Assembly: GCA_903970355.1 (NCBI GenBank)
Contig: CAJCIF010000392.1
Location: 1-9,662, forward strand
DNA length: 9,662 nucleotides
Direction of reading: 5' to 3'
Source: Actinomycetota bacterium
GTDB taxonomy: Bacteria > Cyanobacteriota > Vampirovibrionia > Obscuribacterales > Obscuribacteraceae
Part shown: one piece after another, positions 1 to 6,506 of the stretch
How the letters are laid out: every line of letters starts with the position of its first letter
How positions within the stretch are numbered: the first letter of the stretch is position 1
The notes under the pieces: generated by a model
Seen by the model: the letters and a program-made list of their open reading frames with translations, nothing else
Database searches by the model: none
Told to the model about the DNA's origin: nothing
Program-made: the position numbers and the translations under genes

Positions 1-3000
1 CGAGGCAGGGCAAGCCGTACGATGAAGTCTTGCGATGAAATTATTTTGTTGACGGCACTGCCGAATTCATTGCCAATTGAAGCTGCACGAACGGTGGCTC
101 TCCAGGTAGTGAGGTTGTCCGGAAGCTTGACGTTGGCTATAGCAATACCGTCGGCGTTTGTTTTCAAAGAAGGTATCCAGACAGCAGTGTCTTTAAAGTC
201 TTTGCGGACGCGCGGCTCGATCTTGTCCGGACCGCCTGAATACTGCTCGGGGAATGAACAAATCGTATTCACGCCATTCGATCGTTTCTTGAAGAAGAAC
301 TTCACTATATCCGGTGCATTTTCAGCTCGAATAGCGTAGATGCTTTCATCAACCAGACCAAGCGACAGCTCGGTGTTTGGCGAGGGCTTACCATCGGGAA
401 GCGTTGCTTTGACTGTGTAGTGTACCGTCTCGCCAGGCGAGTACTTGGGTTTGTCGGTAGCAATTTGGAGGTTGAGGAAGTGTTCTGCCGGCGAGACACG
501 AATAGATTTTGATTCGTGATAAAACTGGTGATCTTTCGTGGCAAAAGCGACACTTATATAGATGTTTGGTTCAAAGGTTCCTTCAATGGGAATTTCGATC
601 ATCTTGGCACTGGCATCCATCGGTAGAGTCCAGTACTTAAGCAGAGAATCGCTTTCCAGAGAAACGAATGCTTGTATGCCTTCCTTGCCTGTAACGGGGC
701 CTGAAATCATCACTTTTGCAACATCACCAATTTTGTATGCTTTCTTGTCCAGCCTGATCGTGAGTGGCTCTTTTTGCGCTTGTTCTCCGAAGCTGAAGAA
801 TGGCTGGTTGCTGCTTGCTATCCAAACAGAATTTTGATCTGTCACTGTGCGGCCGAATTTGTCGTTTGCGGTTACCACAATTCTGTATGTATCCGTTGCA
901 AAATCTGCCGATGTAGGGAAAGCAACGGTCGCTTTTCCGGCACTATCGGTGACCACCTCGGTAGTCTTTACGATTTCACGATCTTTGTAGTCGTGGGTGG
1001 ATAGGTCATAGGCCCAACGAACAAGGCTTGCTGTCACAGTCTGATTGGCCACTGGTTTAGCCGTATAGTCGGTGGCGGTTATGTTGGCGCGCACGGGATC
1101 GCCTGCCTTGTATACATAAGAATCGGTTTCGGAGAAGAGCGCGAAATCGGCCATCGTCACAGAGAGAGAAGCGCTGCTTGTGACAGACATACGACTGAGA
1201 TCCGTAACCTCACATTCAACCCGGTAACGCTTGTCTGCATAGTCGTAGTTGCTACGCGAGGTTGCATCATAGGGTAGTCTGGTCGTAGCGAATTCAATAA
1301 TGGCTTCGCCGTTTGCATCCGTATTGGCGTTGCCTTGCACGAGGAAGTCTCCGCCGTAGGAATAGTTGCTTGCGTAGTCGCTGCCGTCTCCGGAAGAATC
1401 ATCGTCGCTATCCCAATCATCAAAGTAACTCATGTAAGCCGGGCGTGGCATAAGGCGCCAGCGCAATCCCCAGTCTGAAGACGAGTAGATTGAATAGGAG
1501 ATTTTTGCGTTGGCAACCGGTGCTCCGAAATAATAGGATGCTTTGAGGTCTAACTTAGCCTTTTCGCCTGCCACTACATGCGGTGTGATAGGTTTGACCG
1601 TCACCTCGTATTCCGGTTTTCTGTATTCAGCTACTTCGAAGGACTCATTCTCCTGAGTGCCGTCGGCATACTTCAGAATGACGCTGTATCCACCTGTCTT
1701 TGATTCATCAGGTATCTTGACGCTTCCGGCGATGCAACCGTGATCGTTGGTGTGAAAGTCGCCTTCCCAAATACTGTTGTTATCAGGATCTTGGACCGAT
1801 ACGTTAATGGGCAAATTCGTTGCCGGTGTGCGCAGACCTTTGGCATAGTTTTCTCGGCAGATCGTCTTGAAATAAACTGTTTGACCAAGCCGGTACACAG
1901 GCCGATCCGTATAAAAGTAGGCTTGATAGCGCTCTGAATCTTTTACGCCACCAGAGCTGTAGATGCCGCTATAGGCGCGATCTGCACCCGCCGTTCCAAC
2001 AGCTAGAATAGTGCCGATCGGTAGGCTGGAGATTGGCAGTTCTGCAAATCCACTGTCATTGGTCTTGACGGTCTTGCTCAATTTCTTCAAAGAATCAGCT
2101 TTGCGGTCGTAGAGATCCACACTGACGTCTTTGACGGGGTGCAGATCGTTTAGATCGACGGCCTGCACAACGGCTCGATAGTGATCCGTTTTCATGATCA
2201 AGCCGATATCTGAAACGTTGAACCAAACCATATTCCAGTCAGACTGCCCTTTGGCGTTTTTGACTTCGGCGACGGCAAAGTAGTCTCCACGTGGCAATGG
2301 ATCCAGTTTGAAATCTTGACGAGCCCAGTCATCTGAGCCACTTTCCAGATGTCGGGTGAGAGTTTTGTACGGCTTTTCTTTGATGTCCAGAACCGACTTT
2401 TCAGCAGTGTCGTAAGGCTTGTACAGCTCCATGTTTGTTCCGAAGTGAGGTTTACCTTTATCTGGGACAGTTTTCTCGCCAGTGTGATTGTCTTCCTCCG
2501 GATTGTTTTGATCGGCAGTGGTGTCATCCGGCTCCGGTTGATCGGGATTTTCGCCAACGTATTTCAATACGTTCACCTTATATAGTTTGACGGTGGCATC
2601 AGTTGCGCCGGTAGCGCTGATCCAAAAATATGGGTGTTCCTTAGAGGTATAGACACGCGTGTTCGAAGCAATCGTTACTGACGGCGTAAGGACAGATAGT
2701 TGAATCGCATCGCCAACATCAGTGATCTTGCCGTCATAGACAAAGGCGCCGTATTTATATTCAGTTTCGAAACCAGTGGCTCGAATTTTGACTGAGTATT
2801 CGCCTACCGGCAGTTGATTGATTTTGAATGTTCCATCCGGATTCACCCAGGTGCCCAGTTCCACATCGGATTGTTTCCCGGTGCCGTAAGCGACTACGTA
2901 TACATGATTGTTTTTGATGTCAAAGGTTGATAAGTGAAAACCAGATTCTTCTAATGACACGCGACCTGAAATTGAGCCTACTGGTTTCTCTAGAAAGAGC

Positions 3001-3068
3001 GCCACGAGAGCTAATGCGATCACCTTGAGAAGCATGAATTGCCAAGAAAGAAATGGATTCTTATTCAT
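1..3068 (-). CDS. Bacterial alpha-2-macroglobulin family protein (C-terminus off the left edge)
   Basis: About 1022 codons read without a stop from ATG 3066-3068 to the window edge. Family role: periplasmic or membrane-anchored protease trap guarding the envelope. The N-terminus has a hydrophobic signal or anchor (FMLLKVIALALVALFLEK) without a lipobox cysteine. Next comes a carboxypeptidase-regulatory-like beta domain (about residues 33-115, GSISGRVS to VGEYSVKIRATGFE), then an MG1-like domain (VTIASNTRVYTSKEHPYFWISATG). A macroglobulin MG2 motif follows near residue 383 (YFYTDRPVYRLGQTVYFK), then further MG domains (DSYVYKAGDPVRANITATDY), the bait-region domain (SLGLVDESIYAI), and the start of the core A2M domain near residue 960 (DTAVWIPSLKTNADGIA, LPDNLTTWRATVRA). 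The thioester motif, if any, lies outside the window. The start overlaps the stop of the upstream AMMECR1 gene by 8 bp (ATGAATAA), with GAAGG about 10 nt upstream, so translational coupling is likely. Two acidic low-complexity stretches interrupt the domains. Family call is secure; in-cell role is inferred. Confidence 0.93.
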   Translation of the reverse strand, partial: MNKNPFLSWQFMLLKVIALALVALFLEKPVGSISGRVSLEESGFHLSTFDIKNNHVYVVAYGTGKQSDVELGTWVNPDGTFKINQLPVGEYSVKIRATGFETEYKYGAFVYDGKITDVGDAIQLSVLTPSVTIASNTRVYTSKEHPYFWISATGATDATVKLYKVNVLKYVGENPDQPEPDDTTADQNNPEEDNHTGEKTVPDKGKPHFGTNMELYKPYDTAEKSVLDIKEKPYKTLTRHLESGSDDWARQDFKLDPLPRGDYFAVAEVKNAKGQSDWNMVWFNVSDIGLIMKTDHYRAVVQAVDLNDLHPVKDVSVDLYDRKADSLKKLSKTVKTNDSGFAELPISSLPIGTILAVGTAGADRAYSGIYSSGGVKDSERYQAYFYTDRPVYRLGQTVYFKTICRENYAKGLRTPATNLPINVSVQDPDNNSIWEGDFHTNDHGCIAGSVKIPDESKTGGYSVILKYADGTQENESFEVAEYRKPEYEVTVKPITPHVVAGEKAKLDLKASYYFGAPVANAKISYSIYSSSDWGLRWRLMPRPAYMSYFDDWDSDDDSSGDGSDYASNYSYGGDFLVQGNANTDANGEAIIEFATTRLPYDATSRSNYDYADKRYRVECEVTDLSRMSVTSSASLSVTMADFALFSETDSYVYKAGDPVRANITATDYTAKPVANQTVTASLVRWAYDLSTHDYKDREIVKTTEVVTDSAGKATVAFPTSADFATDTYRIVVTANDKFGRTVTDQNSVWIASSNQPFFSFGEQAQKEPLTIRLDKKAYKIGDVAKVMISGPVTGKEGIQAFVSLESDSLLKYWTLPMDASAKMIEIPIEGTFEPNIYISVAFATKDHQFYHESKSIRVSPAEHFLNLQIATDKPKYSPGETVHYTVKATLPDGKPSPNTELSLGLVDESIYAIRAENAPDIVKFFFKKRSNGVNTICSFPEQYSGGPDKIEPRVRKDFKDTAVWIPSLKTNADGIAIANVKLPDNLTTWRATVRAASIGNEFGSAVNKIISSQDFIVRLALP

Positions 3069-3657
3069 AGATTTGAGCCTTCAATCTGTACATTTGGAAT
3101 GGTTCACCGACTTTGATTCCAGCTTTGAGCTTGCACTGGACGAGCGCATAGGTTGCATCGATTGCTTCTCGTGGTAAGAGTACGCCACTTTTCCCTCCCG
3201 AACGTACCATCAGACCATCTTGCAAAGGATTGAACTGTCGAATATTGGAAATAGGATCGACCGACTTGATTACCGTTACTTGCGCTTTTAAATGCGCCCA
3301 TTCAGATGCTCTGACTGGTTTGTAGCGGTAATCTTTTGTTAGTGCGGCAATTGTTGCATTTGCAGTAGCAGCAGAAACATTCGGTGCTTCTGGATTGACT
3401 GAACCCCAACAGGCGCGTGTTTTTCCATTTTTGCTCAGGGTAACAAAAACACCGGCGCGCTCGGAAAGGAGCTTGTCATTTTTGTTGGCTGATGCAATTG
3501 CAGCCAATCGTGCGTCGCTCTTACCATCAGGTTCAAAATAAGCTTTCATCGTTTCGCGTACTATCTCCGGCAAAGGCGAGGCACAAGCAATTTGATTTGA
3601 TGTCAAAACTGCCAGGGACATGAGTACAATGCGCGTATGGGAAAAGAGCGTTTTCAT
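3061..3657 (-). CDS. Exported AMMECR1-domain protein
   Basis: 198 aa from ATG 3655-3657. This start places a signal peptide at the N-terminus (MKTLFSHTRIVLMSLAVLTS, then NQIACA|SP, with a plausible signal peptidase I site). The same frame stays open upstream to an ATG at 3789, but that extension is charged and proline-rich and would bury the signal. No good Shine-Dalgarno is seen at either start. Residues from about 75 to the end match the AMMECR1 fold: RAGVFVTLSKNGKTRACWGS corresponds to the family's GVFVTL..G.LRGCIG block, followed by LKAQVTVIKSVDPI, GLMVRSGGKSGVLLPREAID and a closing GEPFQMYRLKAQIYE. The highly conserved RGCIG core is altered to RACWG. AMMECR1 proteins have no settled biochemical function and are normally cytosolic, so export is unusual. 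It is the first gene of a two-gene unit with the A2M, sharing the ATGAATAA overlap. The domain call is good; the function is unknown. Confidence 0.82.
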   Translation of the reverse strand: MKTLFSHTRIVLMSLAVLTSNQIACASPLPEIVRETMKAYFEPDGKSDARLAAIASANKNDKLLSERAGVFVTLSKNGKTRACWGSVNPEAPNVSAATANATIAALTKDYRYKPVRASEWAHLKAQVTVIKSVDPISNIRQFNPLQDGLMVRSGGKSGVLLPREAIDATYALVQCKLKAGIKVGEPFQMYRLKAQIYE

Positions 3658-3762
3658 TTGGCTTATTATTTTAGACGCGCTGCGCGGTCCCCTGCGTTTC
3701 AAAAGCGGGGAACAGCTCAAGGAGAACGGGGCACTACAACTTGTGCCACCGCTTATAGGGTG
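3658..3762. promoter_or_regulatory. Divergent intergenic region between AMMECR1-A2M and the transpeptidase
   Basis: About 105 bp separates the chosen starts of the divergent genes, so both promoters should lie here or just inside the genes. Short inverted repeats are visible: GGCAC (3730s) with GTGCC eight bases later, and TCCCC/GGGGA arms in 3688-3711. I could not identify a convincing -35/-10 pair on either strand. A TAAAAT stretch lies just upstream of the AMMECR1 ATG on the minus strand, but without a matching -35 at normal spacing. Confidence 0.35.
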
Positions 3763-4644
3763 ATGCCGGAATTCGTATTTGAAGACCAATATTATTCTAC
3801 TTGCAGACGCGAATTTCTTTCGTTATTACTCGCGCTGTTTTGTTCAATGCGCGTTAAATCGAGTTTGGCTAATGGGAAATTTCAAGGGCATTACTATTTC
3901 TGCGATCTAAAAACAGGATTAGTCGAACGTTCGGATGCTGATCTAGTCTCAGGAAAACCGGGTTCTTTGATGAAGCTCGTGATTGCATCGGCATTTAGCG
4001 AATGCAAGTTGCCTGCCGCCCATCAATCGATCATTTGCAACGGAACAACCGTTGTCGATGGAGAACGATTCAGTTGTCGTGCTGCGCATGGAAAAGTAGA
4101 TTTGTCTTTGGCACTCGGTTACTCCTGCAACGTTTTTTTTGCCAGCACCGTACGGCAACTAAACGTCCAAAATTTATCCTTATATATGGAACGATTCGGA
4201 TTGAAAGTTAGTGGCAAATTGTTGCATCGAAATTCGCTCTCCACGCGGAATTTCGTAAATTTCGCTCTCGGGTTGAGTGATGCCATACAGGTAGATGGCG
4301 TGCAAATTGTGAAAGCGATTAGTTTGATTGCTCTGAAAGGAAAACTTCCAAACGGTTCGCCAGAAATTTCTTTTTCAGAAAGAACTTGGGAAATTCTGCA
4401 AGGAGGAATGAGATTGGCGGTAAGGAAGGGTTCAGCGCGCAATCTCGATCCGGAAGACAAATTGCACATTGCAGCAAAGACTGGCACTTCAACGCAAGGC
4501 GAAAATTTCCAGTCATGGATAGCAGGATTTTTTCCCTACGAAAAACCACGCTATGTTTTTTGCATAAGGGCGCCTTTCGGGACAAGTTGGGATGCAGCAG
4601 TGCCGTTGGCACGACAATTTCTTGCCAGCCGAAATTGGAATTGA
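3763..4644 (+). CDS. Small penicillin-binding protein, transpeptidase domain only
   Basis: 293 aa from ATG 3763. The frame is open from 3637, but that start lies inside the divergent gene and the extension has no domain sense. The downstream start gives a short N-terminus with a hydrophobic segment (CRREFLSLLLALFCSM, about residues 14-29), consistent with a signal or membrane anchor. All penicillin-binding transpeptidase motifs are present: the serine nucleophile box GSLMK (S68, K71), SCN (121-123, inside HGKVDLSLALGYSCNVFF) and KTGT (239-242), plus the C-terminal PRYVFCI and DAAVPLARQFL strand/helix. It should cross-link peptidoglycan stem peptides at the periplasmic face. It is much shorter than class A or class B PBPs and lacks both a glycosyltransferase and a pedestal domain. 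It sits divergent from an A2M; in many bacteria A2M is paired with PBP1C (PbpC). A beta-lactamase-like role is less likely given the class-B-PBP-style context of the SCN motif. Confidence 0.88.
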   Translation: MPEFVFEDQYYSTCRREFLSLLLALFCSMRVKSSLANGKFQGHYYFCDLKTGLVERSDADLVSGKPGSLMKLVIASAFSECKLPAAHQSIICNGTTVVDGERFSCRAAHGKVDLSLALGYSCNVFFASTVRQLNVQNLSLYMERFGLKVSGKLLHRNSLSTRNFVNFALGLSDAIQVDGVQIVKAISLIALKGKLPNGSPEISFSERTWEILQGGMRLAVRKGSARNLDPEDKLHIAAKTGTSTQGENFQSWIAGFFPYEKPRYVFCIRAPFGTSWDAAVPLARQFLASRNWN

Positions 4645-4728
4645 TTGAATGAAATGTTACTTTCCAGCGAATTTCTGCCTGTCAGATTTTCATTTGATCA
4701 AGGTGCCCCTATTACGTCGATTTTGCGA

Positions 4729-4758
4729 TTGCCCGAAATTTGATCAAATTTCGGGCAA
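4729..4758. repeat. Perfect 30-bp palindrome in the convergent junction
   Basis: The left arm TTGCCCGAAATTTGA is followed immediately by its exact reverse complement with no spacer. It lies between the convergent transpeptidase gene (ends 4644) and the helical-protein gene (ends 4884 on the minus strand). As RNA it would form a GCCCGAAATTTG hairpin from either strand. No T-run follows on either side, so it is not a classical intrinsic terminator. It may be an mRNA 3' end stabiliser or a site for a dimeric DNA-binding protein. The inner octamer TTTGATCA recurs at 4693-4700. Confidence 0.8.
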
Positions 4759-4823
4759 GGTCGGATCGCCATTTTGGAAGCTACCCGCTAGAATTAAATA
4801 CTATACAATGCAGTAAAATTCTG

Positions 4824-4848
4824 GAAAAACAAGGGGCAAGCGCTTGCC
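4824..4848 (-). terminator. Probable intrinsic terminator for the minus-strand helical-protein gene
   Basis: On the minus strand, the perfect 14-bp palindrome GGCAAGCGCTTGCC (4835-4848) is followed by CCTTGTTTTTCC. The stem is short (5-6 bp with a GCGC or smaller loop), so efficiency is uncertain. It lies 36 bp beyond the stop codon of the 4884-5633 gene. Confidence 0.5.
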
Positions 4849-4860
4849 ATTACTTGCGAT

Positions 4861-4885
4861 GGCGAGGCGCTCGTCCCTGTTTTTT
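4861..4885 (+). terminator. Probable intrinsic terminator for the plus-strand transpeptidase gene
   Basis: GGCGAG (4861-4866) pairs with CTCGTC (4870-4875) around a GCG loop with one G-T pair, followed by CCTG and six Ts (4880-4885). It lies about 215 bp past the transpeptidase stop, and its T-run touches the stop codon of the convergent gene, so the two 3' ends are packed tightly. Confidence 0.45.
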
Positions 4886-5633
4886 AAGCGAAATCAGCGA
4901 ACACTCCCTGATCCCATAATTCTGCGGCCCAGCCCCGTAGTTCTGAATGTTCTTGAGCCTGCAGGAAAGTATTGGTGACAAGCTGATCGAAATCGGGCTC
5001 GTAGCGAAGAAGATCGGCAGCAAGAATCTTTTCCGCACTAACGGGGCCCTTGTGATTGATTAGATGCATCGCAAACTCCAGAGCATGACTCTCGTGGCGA
5101 GCGCGATGGATGCCTTTCAGTATGAGCACCCTCAATGCGATTGAACCGTGCGTTGCCAGGTCGATAAGGGTTGGAAGAATGGCAGCATTTTCCTGCCAGG
5201 ACCTTTCGATTAAACACGGTACGGATTCAACCGACTTGGAAGCGAGCAGAATTTCGCCCGCCTTGAGACGATCTTCAAGGCTCAACTCCGGCTTACCTAG
5301 CGTATTAGCGAGTTCCTCAGTGTTGCGTTGCCGCGAGAGGAAACTTGCGATAGCTTCATTTGTAGGCGGTGATGCTGAGCGCAGGATCGTTAGAAGCGGC
5401 TCGACAAAATAGCGAGGATGTTCTCCCTGCGCTGCGAGTAAATTAGCGATCGTGAGGCGCACGTAGGCGCTCGGTTCGCCCTGTATTAAGGTCCAGAGGA
5501 GTGGACGGTTTGCGTAACCCCATTCTGTGAGCGCCGAAATGGCAGAAGCGCGATGCAGTTCAACGGGGTCATTGCGAACAACGTAAAAGAGGAGTTCGGG
5601 GGTAACTTGAAATGTCTTTATTCGTAATAACAT
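4884..5633 (-). CDS. Unrecognised all-helical, HEAT-like repeat protein (paralogue 2)
   Basis: 249 aa from ATG 5631-5633. This start is chosen over the ATG at 5679-5681 because the latter falls inside the loop of a terminator-like hairpin and lacks a Shine-Dalgarno sequence, whereas AAGAGA lies upstream of 5633. No signal peptide or membrane segment is seen, so it is probably cytosolic. The sequence is a run of amphipathic helices (RASAISALTEWGYANRPLL, AYVRLTIANLLAAQGE, RLKAGEILLASKSVESVPC), typical of HEAT-like solenoids. The C-terminal half aligns almost without gaps to the neighbouring upstream protein: AADLLRYEPDFDQLVTNTF here, AADVLRRDEDCLTIVSNVF there, and the endings AAELWDQGVFADFA versus AQTLWEEGLCKRA. 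No catalytic motif is seen. A scaffold or protein-interaction role is suggested only by the fold. Confidence 0.72.
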   Translation of the reverse strand: MLLRIKTFQVTPELLFYVVRNDPVELHRASAISALTEWGYANRPLLWTLIQGEPSAYVRLTIANLLAAQGEHPRYFVEPLLTILRSASPPTNEAIASFLSRQRNTEELANTLGKPELSLEDRLKAGEILLASKSVESVPCLIERSWQENAAILPTLIDLATHGSIALRVLILKGIHRARHESHALEFAMHLINHKGPVSAEKILAADLLRYEPDFDQLVTNTFLQAQEHSELRGWAAELWDQGVFADFA

Positions 5634-5656
5634 GGCTATTCTCTTTTCTGTTTTTT

Positions 5657-5692
5657 GCGAAAAAAAGTTCGACCCAACCATCGAGTTGGGTC
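5657..5692 (-). terminator. Terminator or attenuator between the two helical paralogues
   Basis: On the minus strand GACCCAAC, a TCGATG loop and GTTGGGTC form a perfect 8-bp stem (5671-5692), followed by GAAC and seven Ts (5660-5666). It is 22 bp beyond the stop of the upstream paralogue and about 40 bp before the start of the downstream one. It should end or attenuate transcription from the first gene, so the second gene may depend on read-through or its own promoter. Confidence 0.65.
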
Positions 5693-5713
5693 ATTAAGAG
5701 CAATGGCTAACGA

Positions 5714-6208
5714 TCAGGCCCTTTTGCATAACCCCTCCTCCCAGAGAGTTTGTGCATAAGAGCTTAGAGGGCCTCCACAGCTGGTTGCGATTGTGAACAC
5801 GTTGGATACGATCGTCAGGCAATCTTCATCTCGTCGCAAAACATCGGCGGCGCAGAGGGTAGCCTCGTCTATTCTTCGATCGTTACAAAGAGTACTTCTG
5901 GCGAGCTCCCGCACCAAGCGGTTGTCGGGCAAGTTATGTGTACTCTCAAGTACGAGCCTCAAGACGGGACGATCGCACTGTTCAACCAATTCAGTCAAAA
6001 GATCGACCAAATTGGATTCCTTTAGGCATGCTGCTTCGAGACGCTTAATTGCTTTCTCGATTAGTTCTGGTTGGGCGAGTAACTTTAGCGTTAATAAGCG
6101 GGCTTCATTCTCCAGATAGCTGATGCTCAGTGAATCGACTAAGGAGGTGACAAGCTCGTTCAACTTCTGTGCTTCTTCTGGACTTAATCTGGCATTGCGT
6201 TTCCACAT
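5714..6208 (-). CDS. Unrecognised helical protein (paralogue 1)
   Basis: 164 aa from ATG 6206-6208, chosen because an almost perfect Shine-Dalgarno (GGAAGGAGGTTCC) directly precedes it; the same frame is open to 6244. No signal peptide is seen. The protein is helical throughout (SPEEAQKLNELVTSLVDSL, LVDLLTELVEQCDRPVLRL), and its C-terminal ~110 residues align with the C-terminal half of the 4884-5633 protein. It therefore looks like a shorter tandem duplicate that lacks about 90 N-terminal residues of its partner. It contains cysteines in CLKES, EQCD, TLCN, LCAAD, EDCL, TSCGG and LCKRA, most of them absent from the paralogue. The function is unknown. A HEAT-like interaction module is the best structural guess. 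Confidence 0.75.
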   Translation of the reverse strand: MWKRNARLSPEEAQKLNELVTSLVDSLSISYLENEARLLTLKLLAQPELIEKAIKRLEAACLKESNLVDLLTELVEQCDRPVLRLVLESTHNLPDNRLVRELARSTLCNDRRIDEATLCAADVLRRDEDCLTIVSNVFTIATSCGGPLSSYAQTLWEEGLCKRA

Positions 6209-6506
6209 GGAACCTCCTTCCGCCATGATTCGGATATCAATCAACTCTGAGCTTGCGAGAGTCTCGTATTAACCTATGTTTCCGTGACCCCCAAGTTCAT
6301 TTAAAAGTTGATGATGATCGCACTTTAGTTCTCAGCAACCTGCGCTCACAAGAAGCTCTGCAGTTGATTCGATCTCACAATGCCGAATTGCTCGCGAAAT
6401 TAGCCTATTATTGATGCGCTTTAATATGTGTGATGGTTCTATCAGGCGGCGCTGGTTGGTATTTTTCAAAATTAAGTGGTCGATGATCAGGCGGAAGGAT
6501 GGCGGA
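6209..6506. other. Divergent intergenic region between paralogue 1 and the SpoIID gene
   Basis: About 300 bp with no secure gene. It must hold the promoters of both flanking genes. On the minus strand TTGGGG, 17 bp and TAATAC (around 6271-6299) is a weak promoter-like pair for paralogue 1. On the plus strand TAATAT at 6423-6428 could be a -10 box for the SpoIID gene, with only a poor -35. The plus-strand frame 6229-6414 is open and reads as a plausible peptide (ending LRSQEALQLIRSHNAELL...YY), but it has no ATG and no Shine-Dalgarno, so it is not called as a gene. Confidence 0.4.

Noticed and set aside
22..2585. Several plus-strand and alternative-frame ORFs of 65-119 aa
   Set aside because: All lie inside the continuous 1022-codon A2M frame on the minus strand and have shadow-like composition.
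3061..3657. Lipoprotein assignment for the AMMECR1 protein
   Set aside because: The cysteine near the end of the signal is preceded by QIA rather than a lipobox such as LAG or LSA; cleavage after ACA is more plausible.
3637..3762. Longer N-terminus for the transpeptidase
   Set aside because: The extension overlaps the start of the divergent AMMECR1 gene, has no Shine-Dalgarno and no domain content; ATG 3763 places the hydrophobic segment near the N-terminus.
3658..3789. Longer N-terminus for the AMMECR1 protein
   Set aside because: It would place about 44 polar residues ahead of a clear signal peptide and run into the divergent gene.
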